Origin: Fidelibacterota bacterium
Lineage (GTDB): Bacteria > Fidelibacterota > Marinisomatia > SCGC-AAA003-L08 > D37C17
Length of the DNA: 7,483 nucleotides
Direction of reading: 5' to 3'
Assembly (NCBI GenBank): GCA_002704685.1
Contig: PAHD01000007.1
Span: forward strand, 100,221-107,703
The notes beneath the pieces were generated by a model. That model was given only the letters and a program-made list of their open reading frames with translations, made no database searches and had not been told where the DNA came from. The position numbers and the translations under genes are program-made. This document shows positions 1-6,024 of this stretch, in pieces (positions within the stretch are counted from its first letter, which is position 1; every line of letters starts with the position of its first letter).

Positions 1-2
1 AA

Positions 3-68
3 CTAATTACTAATTAAACTTTCTACATTTTTGGCAATTGTATAGCCAATAATCCCTGAACCTATGAT
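3..68 (-). pseudogene. possible remnant of a Rossmann-fold (FAD/NAD) oxidoreductase N-terminus
   Basis: Read on the minus strand, 21 codons from 68 downward give IIGSGIIGYTIAKNVESLIS, an N-terminal-like dinucleotide-binding motif (GxGxxG followed by an Ile-Ala-Lys helix), as found at the start of many FAD- or NAD-dependent oxidoreductases. It cannot be an intact gene. A TAA lies directly before the first Ile codon, there is no start codon or ribosome binding site in frame, and a TAG ends it at positions 3-5. An ATG at 91 in another frame would join it if one base were restored in the A-run near 68, but the TAG would remain. It may be a decayed gene or chance. No family beyond the motif can be named. 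Confidence 0.25.
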
Positions 69-100
69 TTATACTTTAATTTATTATTCATATTTTTTAT

Positions 101-129
101 AAAAAAAAAGGGACTAAAAGTCCCTTTTT
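101..129 (-). terminator. Rho-independent terminator ending the selenoprotein operon
   Basis: On the minus strand a perfect GGGACT/AGTCCC stem with a TTT loop is extended by A:T pairs on both sides and followed by nine T residues (positions 109 to 101). It starts about 20 bases after the TAA of the last gene (149-151), exactly where an operon terminator belongs. The plus-strand reading also ends in five T, so it could act weakly in both directions, but all plus-strand frames entering from the left edge stop within the first 17 bases. Confidence 0.9.
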
Positions 130-148
130 AATTCAAAATTTAATATTA

Positions 149-1132
149 TTAATTAATCTGATATTTATTAAAATCAATTTGAATACTCAAAATTGAATTA
201 ATAACTAATATAACATCTTGTATATTGATAATATCATCATTATTTATATCTCCATCAGTGAGCATGCAAGAGCTTGCATCAGGAGTAACATTTAAAATAA
301 TATTAACAAGGCTAACTAAGTCCAATACATCTACAGTCATATCATCGTTTAAATCACCTAACATATTTAAACAATCATCACATTCATCCGCTAATCCATC
401 ATTATCAGTATCTACTGTTCCAGTACAAGATGAACATAATGATATCCAAACTGAATCAGAACCTTGGCAATAATTATCTTCAATATTACTAAATTCATAA
501 TATGTACCACCAAAATCCTCACAACAATATTGCTGATATGATTCTCCCCCTGTACTGTAATCATCAATTAATTCGCCATCTATTCTACATTCGCCACAAC
601 CTTCTAACATTGAGTTTATTCTAGAAGAAATAGACCAACTACCTGCTGTATTCATTTGATCATGTACACGCATTTTATGATCTATCCATACAGTTGCTGG
701 AACATAATTATTTGGAGTAAGCATTGAATAGATTGAACTTCCTGTATCATGAATAATTTGTGAGTAGCCCCCATCAGGAGCATTTCCCCATTGTGTACAC
801 GAATAAGGTTGATTTAAATCAGACAAAGCTCCTAAAAACTTAACATACTCATTATCTTCAAAATTATGGTGCACTTCGCCCGCCGGGCCTTGAAGTGACT
901 GATAACATGTAGGTCACCAAGTTGCAGACATATCAATAAAAATAACATTATAATGACCACCATTTAGATCACCATTCCAATCTGCTAGTTTCCAATCATC
1001 TCCCACTTCATAGCCATTGCCAGGATAGCAGGTTTGTTTAGTTAAATTTTGATCAGATATAGATATTAAATCACCAACACTATAACTAAAAGATAATGTG
1101 AAAAATAAAATAGTATATAAAATTTTATTCAT
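149..1132 (-). CDS. exported thioredoxin-fold selenoprotein with UPTC motif and C-terminal dockerin repeats
   Basis: This is a 327-residue product if the in-frame TGA at 914-916 is read as selenocysteine (residue 73). It starts at ATG 1132 with a hydrophobic signal peptide (about residues 1-18). Residues 60-76 form a thioredoxin beta strand ending in Ser-Ala-Thr-Trp-Sec-Pro-Thr-Cys76. Downstream are a Ser-Cys112-x2-Trp-Gly-Asn motif, the cis-Pro (Pro145 in Val-Pro-Ala) and the strand WIDHKM. A Cys-rich linker leads to an Asp-rich thrombospondin-type-3-like stretch (about 241-254) and two dockerin-like EF-hand segments (259-280 and 294-315). The expected role is extracytoplasmic thiol/selenol redox chemistry; substrate unknown. 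It is a close structural parallel of the product of 3411-4361, with dockerin segments at identical residue numbers. It is the last gene of the operon, 2 bases after the Cys-rich lipoprotein gene. The recoding call rests on motif position plus hairpin; a truncated 72-residue product is the alternative. Confidence 0.85.
872..897 (-). promoter_or_regulatory. candidate bacterial SECIS hairpin of the UPTC selenoprotein
   Basis: Sixteen bases after the UGA, the minus-strand message forms CACTTC paired with GAAGTG. Inside it GCCC pairs with GGGC around a GGC apical loop, with a three-base AAG bulge on the 5' side. The loop begins 30 bases after the UGA and starts with G, matching the bacterial SECIS rules (hairpin just downstream inside the coding region, small loop with an early G). 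Its GC-rich core stands out sharply in very AT-rich DNA. It would be bound by the SelB-Sec-tRNA complex. It encodes Ser-Leu-Gln-Gly-Pro-Ala-Gly-Glu-Val, a stretch not constrained by the fold. Confidence 0.75.
914..916 (-). other. selenocysteine codon (UGA), residue 73
   Basis: In-frame TGA between a Trp codon and Pro-Thr-Cys, at the position of the nucleophilic first Cys of a thioredoxin WCxxC motif. The same frame stays open for 254 more codons with thioredoxin-fold features, and the final stop is TAA. Confidence 0.85.
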
Positions 1133-1134
1133 AT

Positions 1135-1347
1135 TTAACTCTCTTTACTATCTTTTTTAGAACAACATGATTTAGTAGAACATGACTTAGATTCTTTAGA
1201 ATCACAAGATTTTGATTCTTTATTACAACTCATTTTAGAGCATGATGAAGCTGAACAATCACCACCTAAAGCATTCATTGTTGAACAAGAACTAAAAAAA
1301 GTCCCAATACTAAAAATAAAAATTAACGATAATATATTTTTTCTCAT
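1135..1347 (-). CDS. small Cys/Lys/Ser-rich lipoprotein
   Basis: Seventy residues from ATG 1347. A GTG at 1350 is in frame just upstream, but AGGAG at 1353-1357 is 5 bases from the ATG and only 2 from the GTG, so ATG is preferred. Residues 1-20 form a lipoprotein signal peptide with lipobox Phe-Ser-Ser-Cys21. The mature part is a low-complexity tail with Cys at 31, 36, 41, 48, 56, 61 and 62, mixed with Lys, Ser, Asp and Glu, including Lys-Glu-Ser-Lys-Ser-Cys twice. No family is recognised. The thiol density and membrane anchoring suggest metal binding or service as a thiol reservoir in the envelope; this is inference. It sits between the small Cys-rich membrane protein gene and the last selenoprotein gene, with gaps of 9 and 2 bases. 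Confidence 0.8.
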   Translation of the reverse strand: MRKNILSLIFIFSIGTFFSSCSTMNALGGDCSASSCSKMSCNKESKSCDSKESKSCSTKSCCSKKDSKES

Positions 1348-1352
1348 CACAA

Positions 1353-1357
1353 CTCCT
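1353..1357 (-). promoter_or_regulatory. ribosome binding site that fixes the lipoprotein start
   Basis: AGGAG on the minus strand, 5 bases before ATG 1347 and 2 bases before the competing GTG 1350. Its last bases run into the region of the upstream gene's TAA stop (1357-1359), which suggests translational coupling. Confidence 0.7.
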
Positions 1358-1539
1358 TATTTTTTACTGCAAGATTTTCCTTCAACAACACTGGTTTTAC
1401 AACAACCTGACTGCTTGTCACCACAACTATCCATACAGCAAACAGCACTCATGACACCCCAAGTAAAAACTGCAACAAAGATAACTTTTAAAGCTAACTC
1501 TATTCCTTCTTTCCAACAATTCCAATTATCACACTTCAT
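1357..1539 (-). CDS. small Cys-rich single-span membrane protein
   Basis: Sixty residues from ATG 1539, with AGGAG at 1545-1549 placed 5 bases upstream. The N-terminus has Cys3 and Cys8 in a Trp-Asn-Cys-Trp context. It is followed by one hydrophobic helix (about residues 13-33) and a Cys-rich tail: Cys34, Cys35, Cys39, Cys46, Cys47 and Cys57. No family is recognised. The double Cys-Cys pairs after the helix would place thiols at the membrane surface. Together with the next gene's Cys-rich lipoprotein it forms a small thiol-rich pair between the cupredoxin gene and the last selenoprotein gene. A link to copper handling or to reduction of the selenoproteins is plausible from context but not shown by the sequence. 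Confidence 0.75.
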   Translation of the reverse strand: MKCDNWNCWKEGIELALKVIFVAVFTWGVMSAVCCMDSCGDKQSGCCKTSVVEGKSCSKK

Positions 1540-1555
1540 TTTTTCTCCTTTTAAT

Positions 1556-2557
1556 TTAAGATAAAATAATATTTATAAGACTTACTATATCTGTTACATT
1601 AATTACACCATCTCCATTGACATCCCCTGCACAAAAACCTTCACCTTCTAAGGTTGAAGTACCAATAATATGATTCACAGTTGAAATAACATCTAAAACA
1701 TTTATTGTACCATCCCCACTTACATCACCAGCCGTACATTGAGGTGATTGTGATTCTACTAAATAATAGGCATTAGCTGAACCCCAATAGTTATTATTAG
1801 GATAATGTACGTAAAGAGTATATTTAGCAAAGTAAACATCATTGCTAAAAACTTCATTGATATCATCAAAACTAGTGTCTAGATTAAAAGACATTGGAGC
1901 AATTAGCATTTGACAATTTTCATATTCATAATACCCATCTCCATCAGTATCTCCATCAGGATCTAAACATCTTTGCAAGGTGTATTGTAAAACATCAACA
2001 GGAGGACTAAAAGTACTCCAATCCACATTATAACCACCATCAACTTGTGTAATTACAAATTCACTACCTGTTGGCATATCATTGTACATACATAATCCAT
2101 TATCTGCAGTTGCATTTTCATTATAATAATTTTCACAAGGCTCTGAATCTAAACAAGACAAACATTCTGGAAAATAAAGTGTATCTATATCTTCATCACA
2201 TCTAATAGCATTTGGATCCATACATCCTTCAACACCACTTTCTACAACCGTAACTGTTCCAACCATTCCCATCGCTGCATGTTGACCGACACTACAAATA
2301 TAATCATAAGTACCAGGTAAAGTAAATGTATATGAACCTATATTACAAGGTGAACTACAAGCTGAAAAAGAAATCGACTCAGGGCCTGAAGTAACAACAA
2401 CATCATGATACCCTCCTTCATTATACCATTCCACAGTATCTCCAACTTGAATTTCAATATTTTCTGGATTGTAATACATATTACCAGCATTAATCGTAAA
2501 GGTTGTTGCTTGAACTATAAAAAATAAATTTAATATAAAAAATATTTTACTCAACAC
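1556..2557 (-). CDS. exported blue-copper (plastocyanin-like cupredoxin) protein with dockerin C-terminus
   Basis: 333 residues from GTG 2557, chosen because GAGGAG at 2564-2569 lies 6 bases upstream and a signal peptide follows at once (about 1-17). Residues 18-105 form a plastocyanin-like domain. His51 in Gly-Tyr-His-Asp-Val, Cys88 in Tyr-Ile-Cys-Ser-Val-Gly, His93, and Met98 (or Met96) in Ala-Met-Gly-Met are the type 1 copper ligands. Cys-to-His spacing is four residues rather than the common two. A 'CxDPxAxR' repeat region (about 109-158), an FN3-like or beta-sandwich stretch (about 160-268) and two well-formed dockerin-like EF-hand segments (277-299 and 311-333) follow. The predicted role is single-electron transfer or copper binding outside the cytoplasm. 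The gene starts 3 bases after the stop of the lipoprotein selenoprotein gene, so the two are probably translated together. Confidence 0.88.
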   Translation of the reverse strand: MLSKIFFILNLFFIVQATTFTINAGNMYYNPENIEIQVGDTVEWYNEGGYHDVVVTSGPESISFSACSSPCNIGSYTFTLPGTYDYICSVGQHAAMGMVGTVTVVESGVEGCMDPNAIRCDEDIDTLYFPECLSCLDSEPCENYYNENATADNGLCMYNDMPTGSEFVITQVDGGYNVDWSTFSPPVDVLQYTLQRCLDPDGDTDGDGYYEYENCQMLIAPMSFNLDTSFDDINEVFSNDVYFAKYTLYVHYPNNNYWGSANAYYLVESQSPQCTAGDVSGDGTINVLDVISTVNHIIGTSTLEGEGFCAGDVNGDGVINVTDIVSLINIILS

Positions 2558-2560
2558 TAA

Positions 2561-3406
2561 TTACTCCTCAATTAATTCTAACATTTCGTCTATTTTTAAT
2601 TTTATTTCTGCTTCACTCATATAACCAGAAACTGAATCATAAACTTTTAATTCATGATCAATAAAAACTCTTTTTGGTATCTGAGTAGAAGTAAAAAACT
2701 TACTTTCTAAACCACTTAAATTACCTAAAGTTAGAGAATTACCACCATTTATCAAAATAGGTAATTTATTATTTCCATGATTTCCCCAAGATTCACAAGA
2801 ATGTGGTTGACCAATATCCATTAAAACAGATATGGCCACAAAATTTGGATTATCAAGATAATCTTTTATTAATTCATCTGCCTCCGGCAAATGTGTATAA
2901 CACGTTGCTCACCATGTACTTGTCAGCTCTAACCAAATAACTTTTCCATAAAAATCGCTTAGTTTAATACTTTCATTACAATTAAATGGAAAACAAATAT
3001 CTAACGGTTCTTCTACATCAGCACAATTTAATTGATCTCCAATTTGATATGGATAATTTATTTGATTAGCATTGCATAAATACTCAGTATCATCAGGAAT
3101 GGTTTCACATATATCATATACACACAAAGAATTATCAGCGACAGCGTTATCGGTTAACTCAGTATGAAAATTAATTGCCGTTTGGTCAACACATAAACCA
3201 TCTAAACATTCGTTGCTTCCAAAACATTCACCACACAAATCTTTGTCATATCCAGATTGAAAACCAGTATTTTCACCAACACAGCGCCCACAATCATCAA
3301 TAAAAGCAGAACCTAAATGAATACCACTACAATCTGATTCTGCCTCATTTGGTAAATCACAAGATGAAAAAATCAAAAAACTAATAAAAAACAAACAAAT
3401 CTTCAC
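2561..3406 (-). CDS. lipoprotein thioredoxin-fold selenoprotein with UATC motif
   Basis: 281 residues if the TGA at 2909-2911 is read as selenocysteine (residue 166). The start is GTG 3406; no clear Shine-Dalgarno is seen, but it lies 4 bases after the previous stop and begins a lipoprotein signal (Phe-Ser-Ser-Cys16). Residues 25-67 carry two Cys repeats of the DDCGxCxGxN type, and 72-97 a 'CxDxxAxNF' repeat. The thioredoxin domain starts near 140: Lys-Val-Ile-Trp strand, then Thr-Ser-Thr-Trp-Sec166-Ala-Thr-Cys169, Ser-Cys204-x2-Trp-Gly-Asn, cis-Pro244 in Gln-Ile-Pro, and the strand VFIDHEL. It lacks the dockerin tail of the other two selenoproteins, so membrane anchoring by lipid replaces it. 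The role is predicted envelope thiol/selenol redox chemistry, partner unknown. Its last codons contain the next gene's ribosome binding site. Confidence 0.85.
2564..2569 (-). promoter_or_regulatory. ribosome binding site inside the end of the upstream selenoprotein gene
   Basis: GAGGAG forms the last two Glu codons of the upstream gene and is followed by its TAA, then TTA, then the GTG start of the cupredoxin gene. It supports the GTG at 2557 over the TTG at 2554 and points to translational coupling. Confidence 0.7.
2875..2893 (-). promoter_or_regulatory. candidate bacterial SECIS hairpin of the UATC selenoprotein
   Basis: Fifteen bases after the UGA the minus strand reads CATTTGCC, loop GGA, GGCAGATG: an uninterrupted 8-base-pair stem with one G:U pair. 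The loop begins 24 bases after the UGA and starts with two G, as expected for a bacterial SECIS. It encodes His-Leu-Pro-Glu-Ala-Asp. This is the cleanest of the three hairpins. Confidence 0.78.
2909..2911 (-). other. selenocysteine codon (UGA), residue 166
   Basis: In-frame TGA after a Trp codon and before Ala-Thr-Cys, at the nucleophile position of a thioredoxin active site. The frame continues for 115 codons with cis-Pro and IDH strand before a TAA stop. Confidence 0.85.
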
Positions 3407-3410
3407 AAAT

Positions 3411-4361
3411 CTAATTCAATATACTATTAATTACTAATATAACATCCTGAATATTTACATTTGAATCACTATTGAAATCAGCATCTACAAATTCACAATC
3501 TGTTGGATTTTGATTAATAACTAAAATTATATTTACAAGATTAACAATATCCAATACATCAACTATTAAGTCATCATTTAAATCTCCTGATATATTACTA
3601 CACTCATCACAAACATCTCCAATATTATCATTGTCAGAATCTAGTTGATTTGGATTATAATCACTTGGACAATTATCATCTCCTACTAGTATACCATCTA
3701 AATCTACATCAGGGTTATCTTCACAAAGAGGTCCACATTCATCAACAAGTTGTTGAAGAAAAGTACCAACACTTCCTCCACTCCAACCATTTAAATATGA
3801 ACTACTTCCATCACATGAATTTGTATTAGAATTACTTGTTAATGTCCATGGCTTTCCTCTTAAAGTCATTGTATGATCAATAATAGCAAATGTTGGAAAT
3901 GCGTTATAAGAATCATGTAATAAATCAAACAAGCTTACATCACTTGCATTTTGATCAACTACAAGAGGAATTCCAGGAACTCCAAGATTTTGCCAACCTA
4001 GAGAAGAAAGATTAGAAGTACCACTGTTATTTGTACCAGCATCTTGAAAAGACGTTATAAACTTTACATTGTAGTCAGAAAATTGCTGTTCAAGCTCATC
4101 AACTGATGGAGCCAAAGAAATACAAGTTCCTCACCAACTAGCACTCATTTCGATAAAAATTATTGAATAACTACCACCATTTAAATCACCATTAAAATCA
4201 GAGAGATATAAATTATCACCTTCACTATAATCTTCAAAACCTGCACCAACAACTAAGGGACTATTTTGATGCTCTAAACTAATTTGATCACCAGTACAAT
4301 AAGTTTGAGTAAAAGTAAGACTAAAAAGTGTAAAAAATATGCCAATACCAACTTTTTTCAT
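3411..4361 (-). CDS. exported thioredoxin-fold selenoprotein with UGTC motif, TSP3-like segment and dockerin repeats
   Basis: 316 residues if the TGA at 4131-4133 is read as selenocysteine (residue 77). ATG 4361 has GGAG 5 bases upstream and begins a signal peptide (about 1-19). The thioredoxin core runs through Ile-Glu-Met-Ser-Ala-Ser-Trp-Sec77-Gly-Thr-Cys80, cis-Pro156 in Ala-Phe-Pro and the strand AIIDHTM. Residues 218-254 are an Asp/Asn/Cys-rich calcium-binding stretch of the thrombospondin type 3 kind; dockerin-like segments lie at 259-280 and 294-315. It parallels the product of 149-1132 closely, including the Asn-Gly-Asp-Leu-Asn-Gly-Gly lead into the active-site strand, but lacks the Ser-Cys-x2-Trp-Gly-Asn motif seen in the other two. 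It is the first gene of the left cluster after an 80-base gap, so it probably follows the operon promoter. The stop is TAG. Confidence 0.85.
4094..4112 (-). promoter_or_regulatory. candidate bacterial SECIS hairpin of the UGTC selenoprotein
   Basis: Eighteen bases after the UGA, GCT pairs with AGC and CATC pairs with GATG around an AGTT loop, with one bulged C at 4109. The loop begins 27 bases after the UGA and has G at its second position. A bulge on the 5' side and a G in the first two loop bases are both common in bacterial SECIS elements. It encodes Ala-Pro-Ser-Val-Asp-Glu. Confidence 0.68.
4131..4133 (-). other. selenocysteine codon (UGA), residue 77
   Basis: In-frame TGA after a Trp codon and before Gly-Thr-Cys. 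The frame stays open for 239 more codons and carries the rest of the thioredoxin fold and the dockerin tail. Confidence 0.85.
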
Positions 4362-4441
4362 AACAACTCCATCATTTAATAATAATATCTAACATTTAAA
4401 TATAATAAAACAAGAGTAATAATAAAGTATCAAAATGTAAC
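4362..4441 (-). promoter_or_regulatory. AT-rich gap, probable promoter region of the left operon
   Basis: This is the only intergenic gap above 20 bases between the genes of the window. It separates the barrel gene from the selenoprotein cluster. I see no terminator-like hairpin. A TTGATA-like hexamer lies at 4428-4433 and TATTAT at 4402-4407, but their 20-base spacing is too long for a standard sigma-70 promoter, so no exact promoter is claimed. Proximal bases contain the GGAG ribosome binding site of the next gene (4367-4370). Confidence 0.3.
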
Positions 4442-6022
4442 CTAAAAACTAGTCCTTAGAGTTACTTTTAATCCGTTATCAAAATCAGGTTGTTGTATGC
4501 ATGAACCATTTGCACATACCAACCCTCCTTTTTGAGATCCTAAAAATAAAGATAACTGTGCATTTTCTATATTTACAGTATAATCCAAAGCATAAGCATC
4601 ATCACCATCTAAATCAGCATCAACAAAAAATGTTAAAGACCAATTTCCAAAATGATTGTATGAAGGGCTCAGATAAACATAATCATATTTTTTATCAACA
4701 GTCTTATCAAACTTTTCTTGTAATTCAAGATAAGTGGTCAATGAATTACCTTGTGGAAATTTATACACAAATTGCATTGGAATAGTTTTAGCTTCAATGG
4801 TTTTTTCAAACGTTGTTTCATAATAATAATCATAACCTACTCTATAATAGAAAATATCGTTTTTAGACCAATTACTAAATTCAATAAAATACTGTTTGTA
4901 AGGATATATACTTTCTAACACTTCTAAATTATTATAAATATTGATATTAAATAAACTCTCATCTTCATGCCCGTTTCTATGATGCAAAGCAAAAGCATAT
5001 GAGAGATTAAATGATAAATTATTTCTAAAAATTTTATTTAAATTTAATTGATGACCATATTCATTGCTAAAGTCGATGGTATGCAAGTTTCTTCCAATTA
5101 AAACAGATGAAGGCTCTTTAAAAACAACCGGAGGATTTGAGAAAACATTATATAACAAAGTAGTATTATAATCTTTAAATTCATAAATCAAATCATAACC
5201 TAGTATATTCGCATATATAGAAATATAATTTTTATAACCGTCAGTTCTCTCTGATAAAATCTTATCATAAAAAACTAAGGATTTTTCAAAATATATATCA
5301 AATGGACCAAACATCAAATTTAGTCCAAAATTATGCTCTAAGTTCTTCATTTCAAAATCAGGATTTTCATTTAAAATATAATCACTCAAAACATCTAAAT
5401 GATCTCCTAAGTCATTAGAAAGATTCATTAAACTTATCATATCTGAAGAATCATAAAATTGATCGTAAACCATCGTTAAATAGTATAATTCAAAGTTATC
5501 GTGAAAATATTTTGAGCCTATTAATCCAACGTTATTTTGAATAGAGATTGATGGATTGATTTCAGCAGGGTTAGTTCTAGATTTAACGTTATTATAGCCT
5601 ACTGTTGAAAATATATCAAAATTATTATTAAGACTATAATTTATATCAAATCCATAAATACTATTATCATAATCAATATCTTGATTTTGAAATGTATGCA
5701 TCGATAAACCCATACCTTGTAGTAAATATAAATTTCCTAGAGTTAGCTCATAATTATTACTTGAATATTGAGCATACATTGTGTTTAATATATTCTTAAT
5801 ATCACTACTTGGACCTAACAATGGTGGAACACTATATTCTAATTGAGTGTGAAGATATAAACCATTATCAAAAAAAGTATTTATATCTATTAAATTTTCA
5901 AAAAAATCTCTACTCTCACCTTTTCCATTTCCAATTTTCAATTCATATGAAATAATTGAATCAGTTTGGGATAAAAGAATGGAAAAAGAACAAATTAAAA
6001 CAATATTTCTAAAAAAATGCAA
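4442..6022 (-). CDS. outer-membrane beta-barrel protein, DUF6029-like
   Basis: 526 residues. The only plausible start is TTG 6022: it lies 2 bases after the previous stop, no ATG or GTG occurs nearby, and a signal peptide (about 1-19, ending Leu-Leu-Ser-Gln) follows immediately. No Shine-Dalgarno is visible, so translation may be coupled to the TlpA-like gene. The body alternates polar and aromatic residues in many short strands rich in Tyr, Phe and Asn, and it ends in Thr-Ser-Phe, typical of an outer-membrane barrel. A Gly-Gly-Leu-Val-Cys503-x4-Cys508 motif near the C-terminus followed by a closing strand resembles DUF6029 proteins of Bacteroidota and relatives; that match is from memory. 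The function of the family is not established. The pairing with a TlpA-like thioredoxin suggests the two Cys may be a substrate disulfide, which is inference. Confidence 0.8.
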   Translation of the reverse strand: MHFFRNIVLICSFSILLSQTDSIISYELKIGNGKGESRDFFENLIDINTFFDNGLYLHTQLEYSVPPLLGPSSDIKNILNTMYAQYSSNNYELTLGNLYLLQGMGLSMHTFQNQDIDYDNSIYGFDINYSLNNNFDIFSTVGYNNVKSRTNPAEINPSISIQNNVGLIGSKYFHDNFELYYLTMVYDQFYDSSDMISLMNLSNDLGDHLDVLSDYILNENPDFEMKNLEHNFGLNLMFGPFDIYFEKSLVFYDKILSERTDGYKNYISIYANILGYDLIYEFKDYNTTLLYNVFSNPPVVFKEPSSVLIGRNLHTIDFSNEYGHQLNLNKIFRNNLSFNLSYAFALHHRNGHEDESLFNINIYNNLEVLESIYPYKQYFIEFSNWSKNDIFYYRVGYDYYYETTFEKTIEAKTIPMQFVYKFPQGNSLTTYLELQEKFDKTVDKKYDYVYLSPSYNHFGNWSLTFFVDADLDGDDAYALDYTVNIENAQLSLFLGSQKGGLVCANGSCIQQPDFDNGLKVTLRTSF

Positions 6023-6024
6023 CG

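Noticed and set aside
225..473. Plus-strand ORF of 82 codons
   Set aside because: Lies wholly opposite the dockerin part of the selenoprotein gene, has no ribosome binding site and shows no recognisable features; a shadow.
149..874. Independent gene starting at the GTG at 874
   Set aside because: It begins in the middle of a thioredoxin fold, inside the SECIS-like hairpin, has no signal peptide, and is in the same frame as the upstream part across a TGA. It is the 3' part of the selenoprotein gene. The same argument applies to 2561-2890 and 3411-4115.
149..2557. Cellulosome interpretation of the dockerin repeats
   Set aside because: No cohesin, scaffoldin or glycoside hydrolase is present. 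Dockerin-like EF-hand pairs are common at the C-terminus of secreted proteins in uncultured FCB-group bacteria and do not imply a cellulosome.
914..4133. TGA read as Trp, Gly or generally as Cys (alternative genetic code)
   Set aside because: The three TGAs occur only at the redox nucleophile position. Trp uses TGG, the many other Cys codons checked are TGT/TGC, and no other in-frame TGA was found. Trp or Gly would destroy the active site. Position-specific Sec with hairpins fits better.
4501..4785. Plus-strand ORF of 94 codons
   Set aside because: Opposite the 3' part of the barrel gene; its His-rich stretch is the reverse reading of Asp/Ala codons; a shadow.
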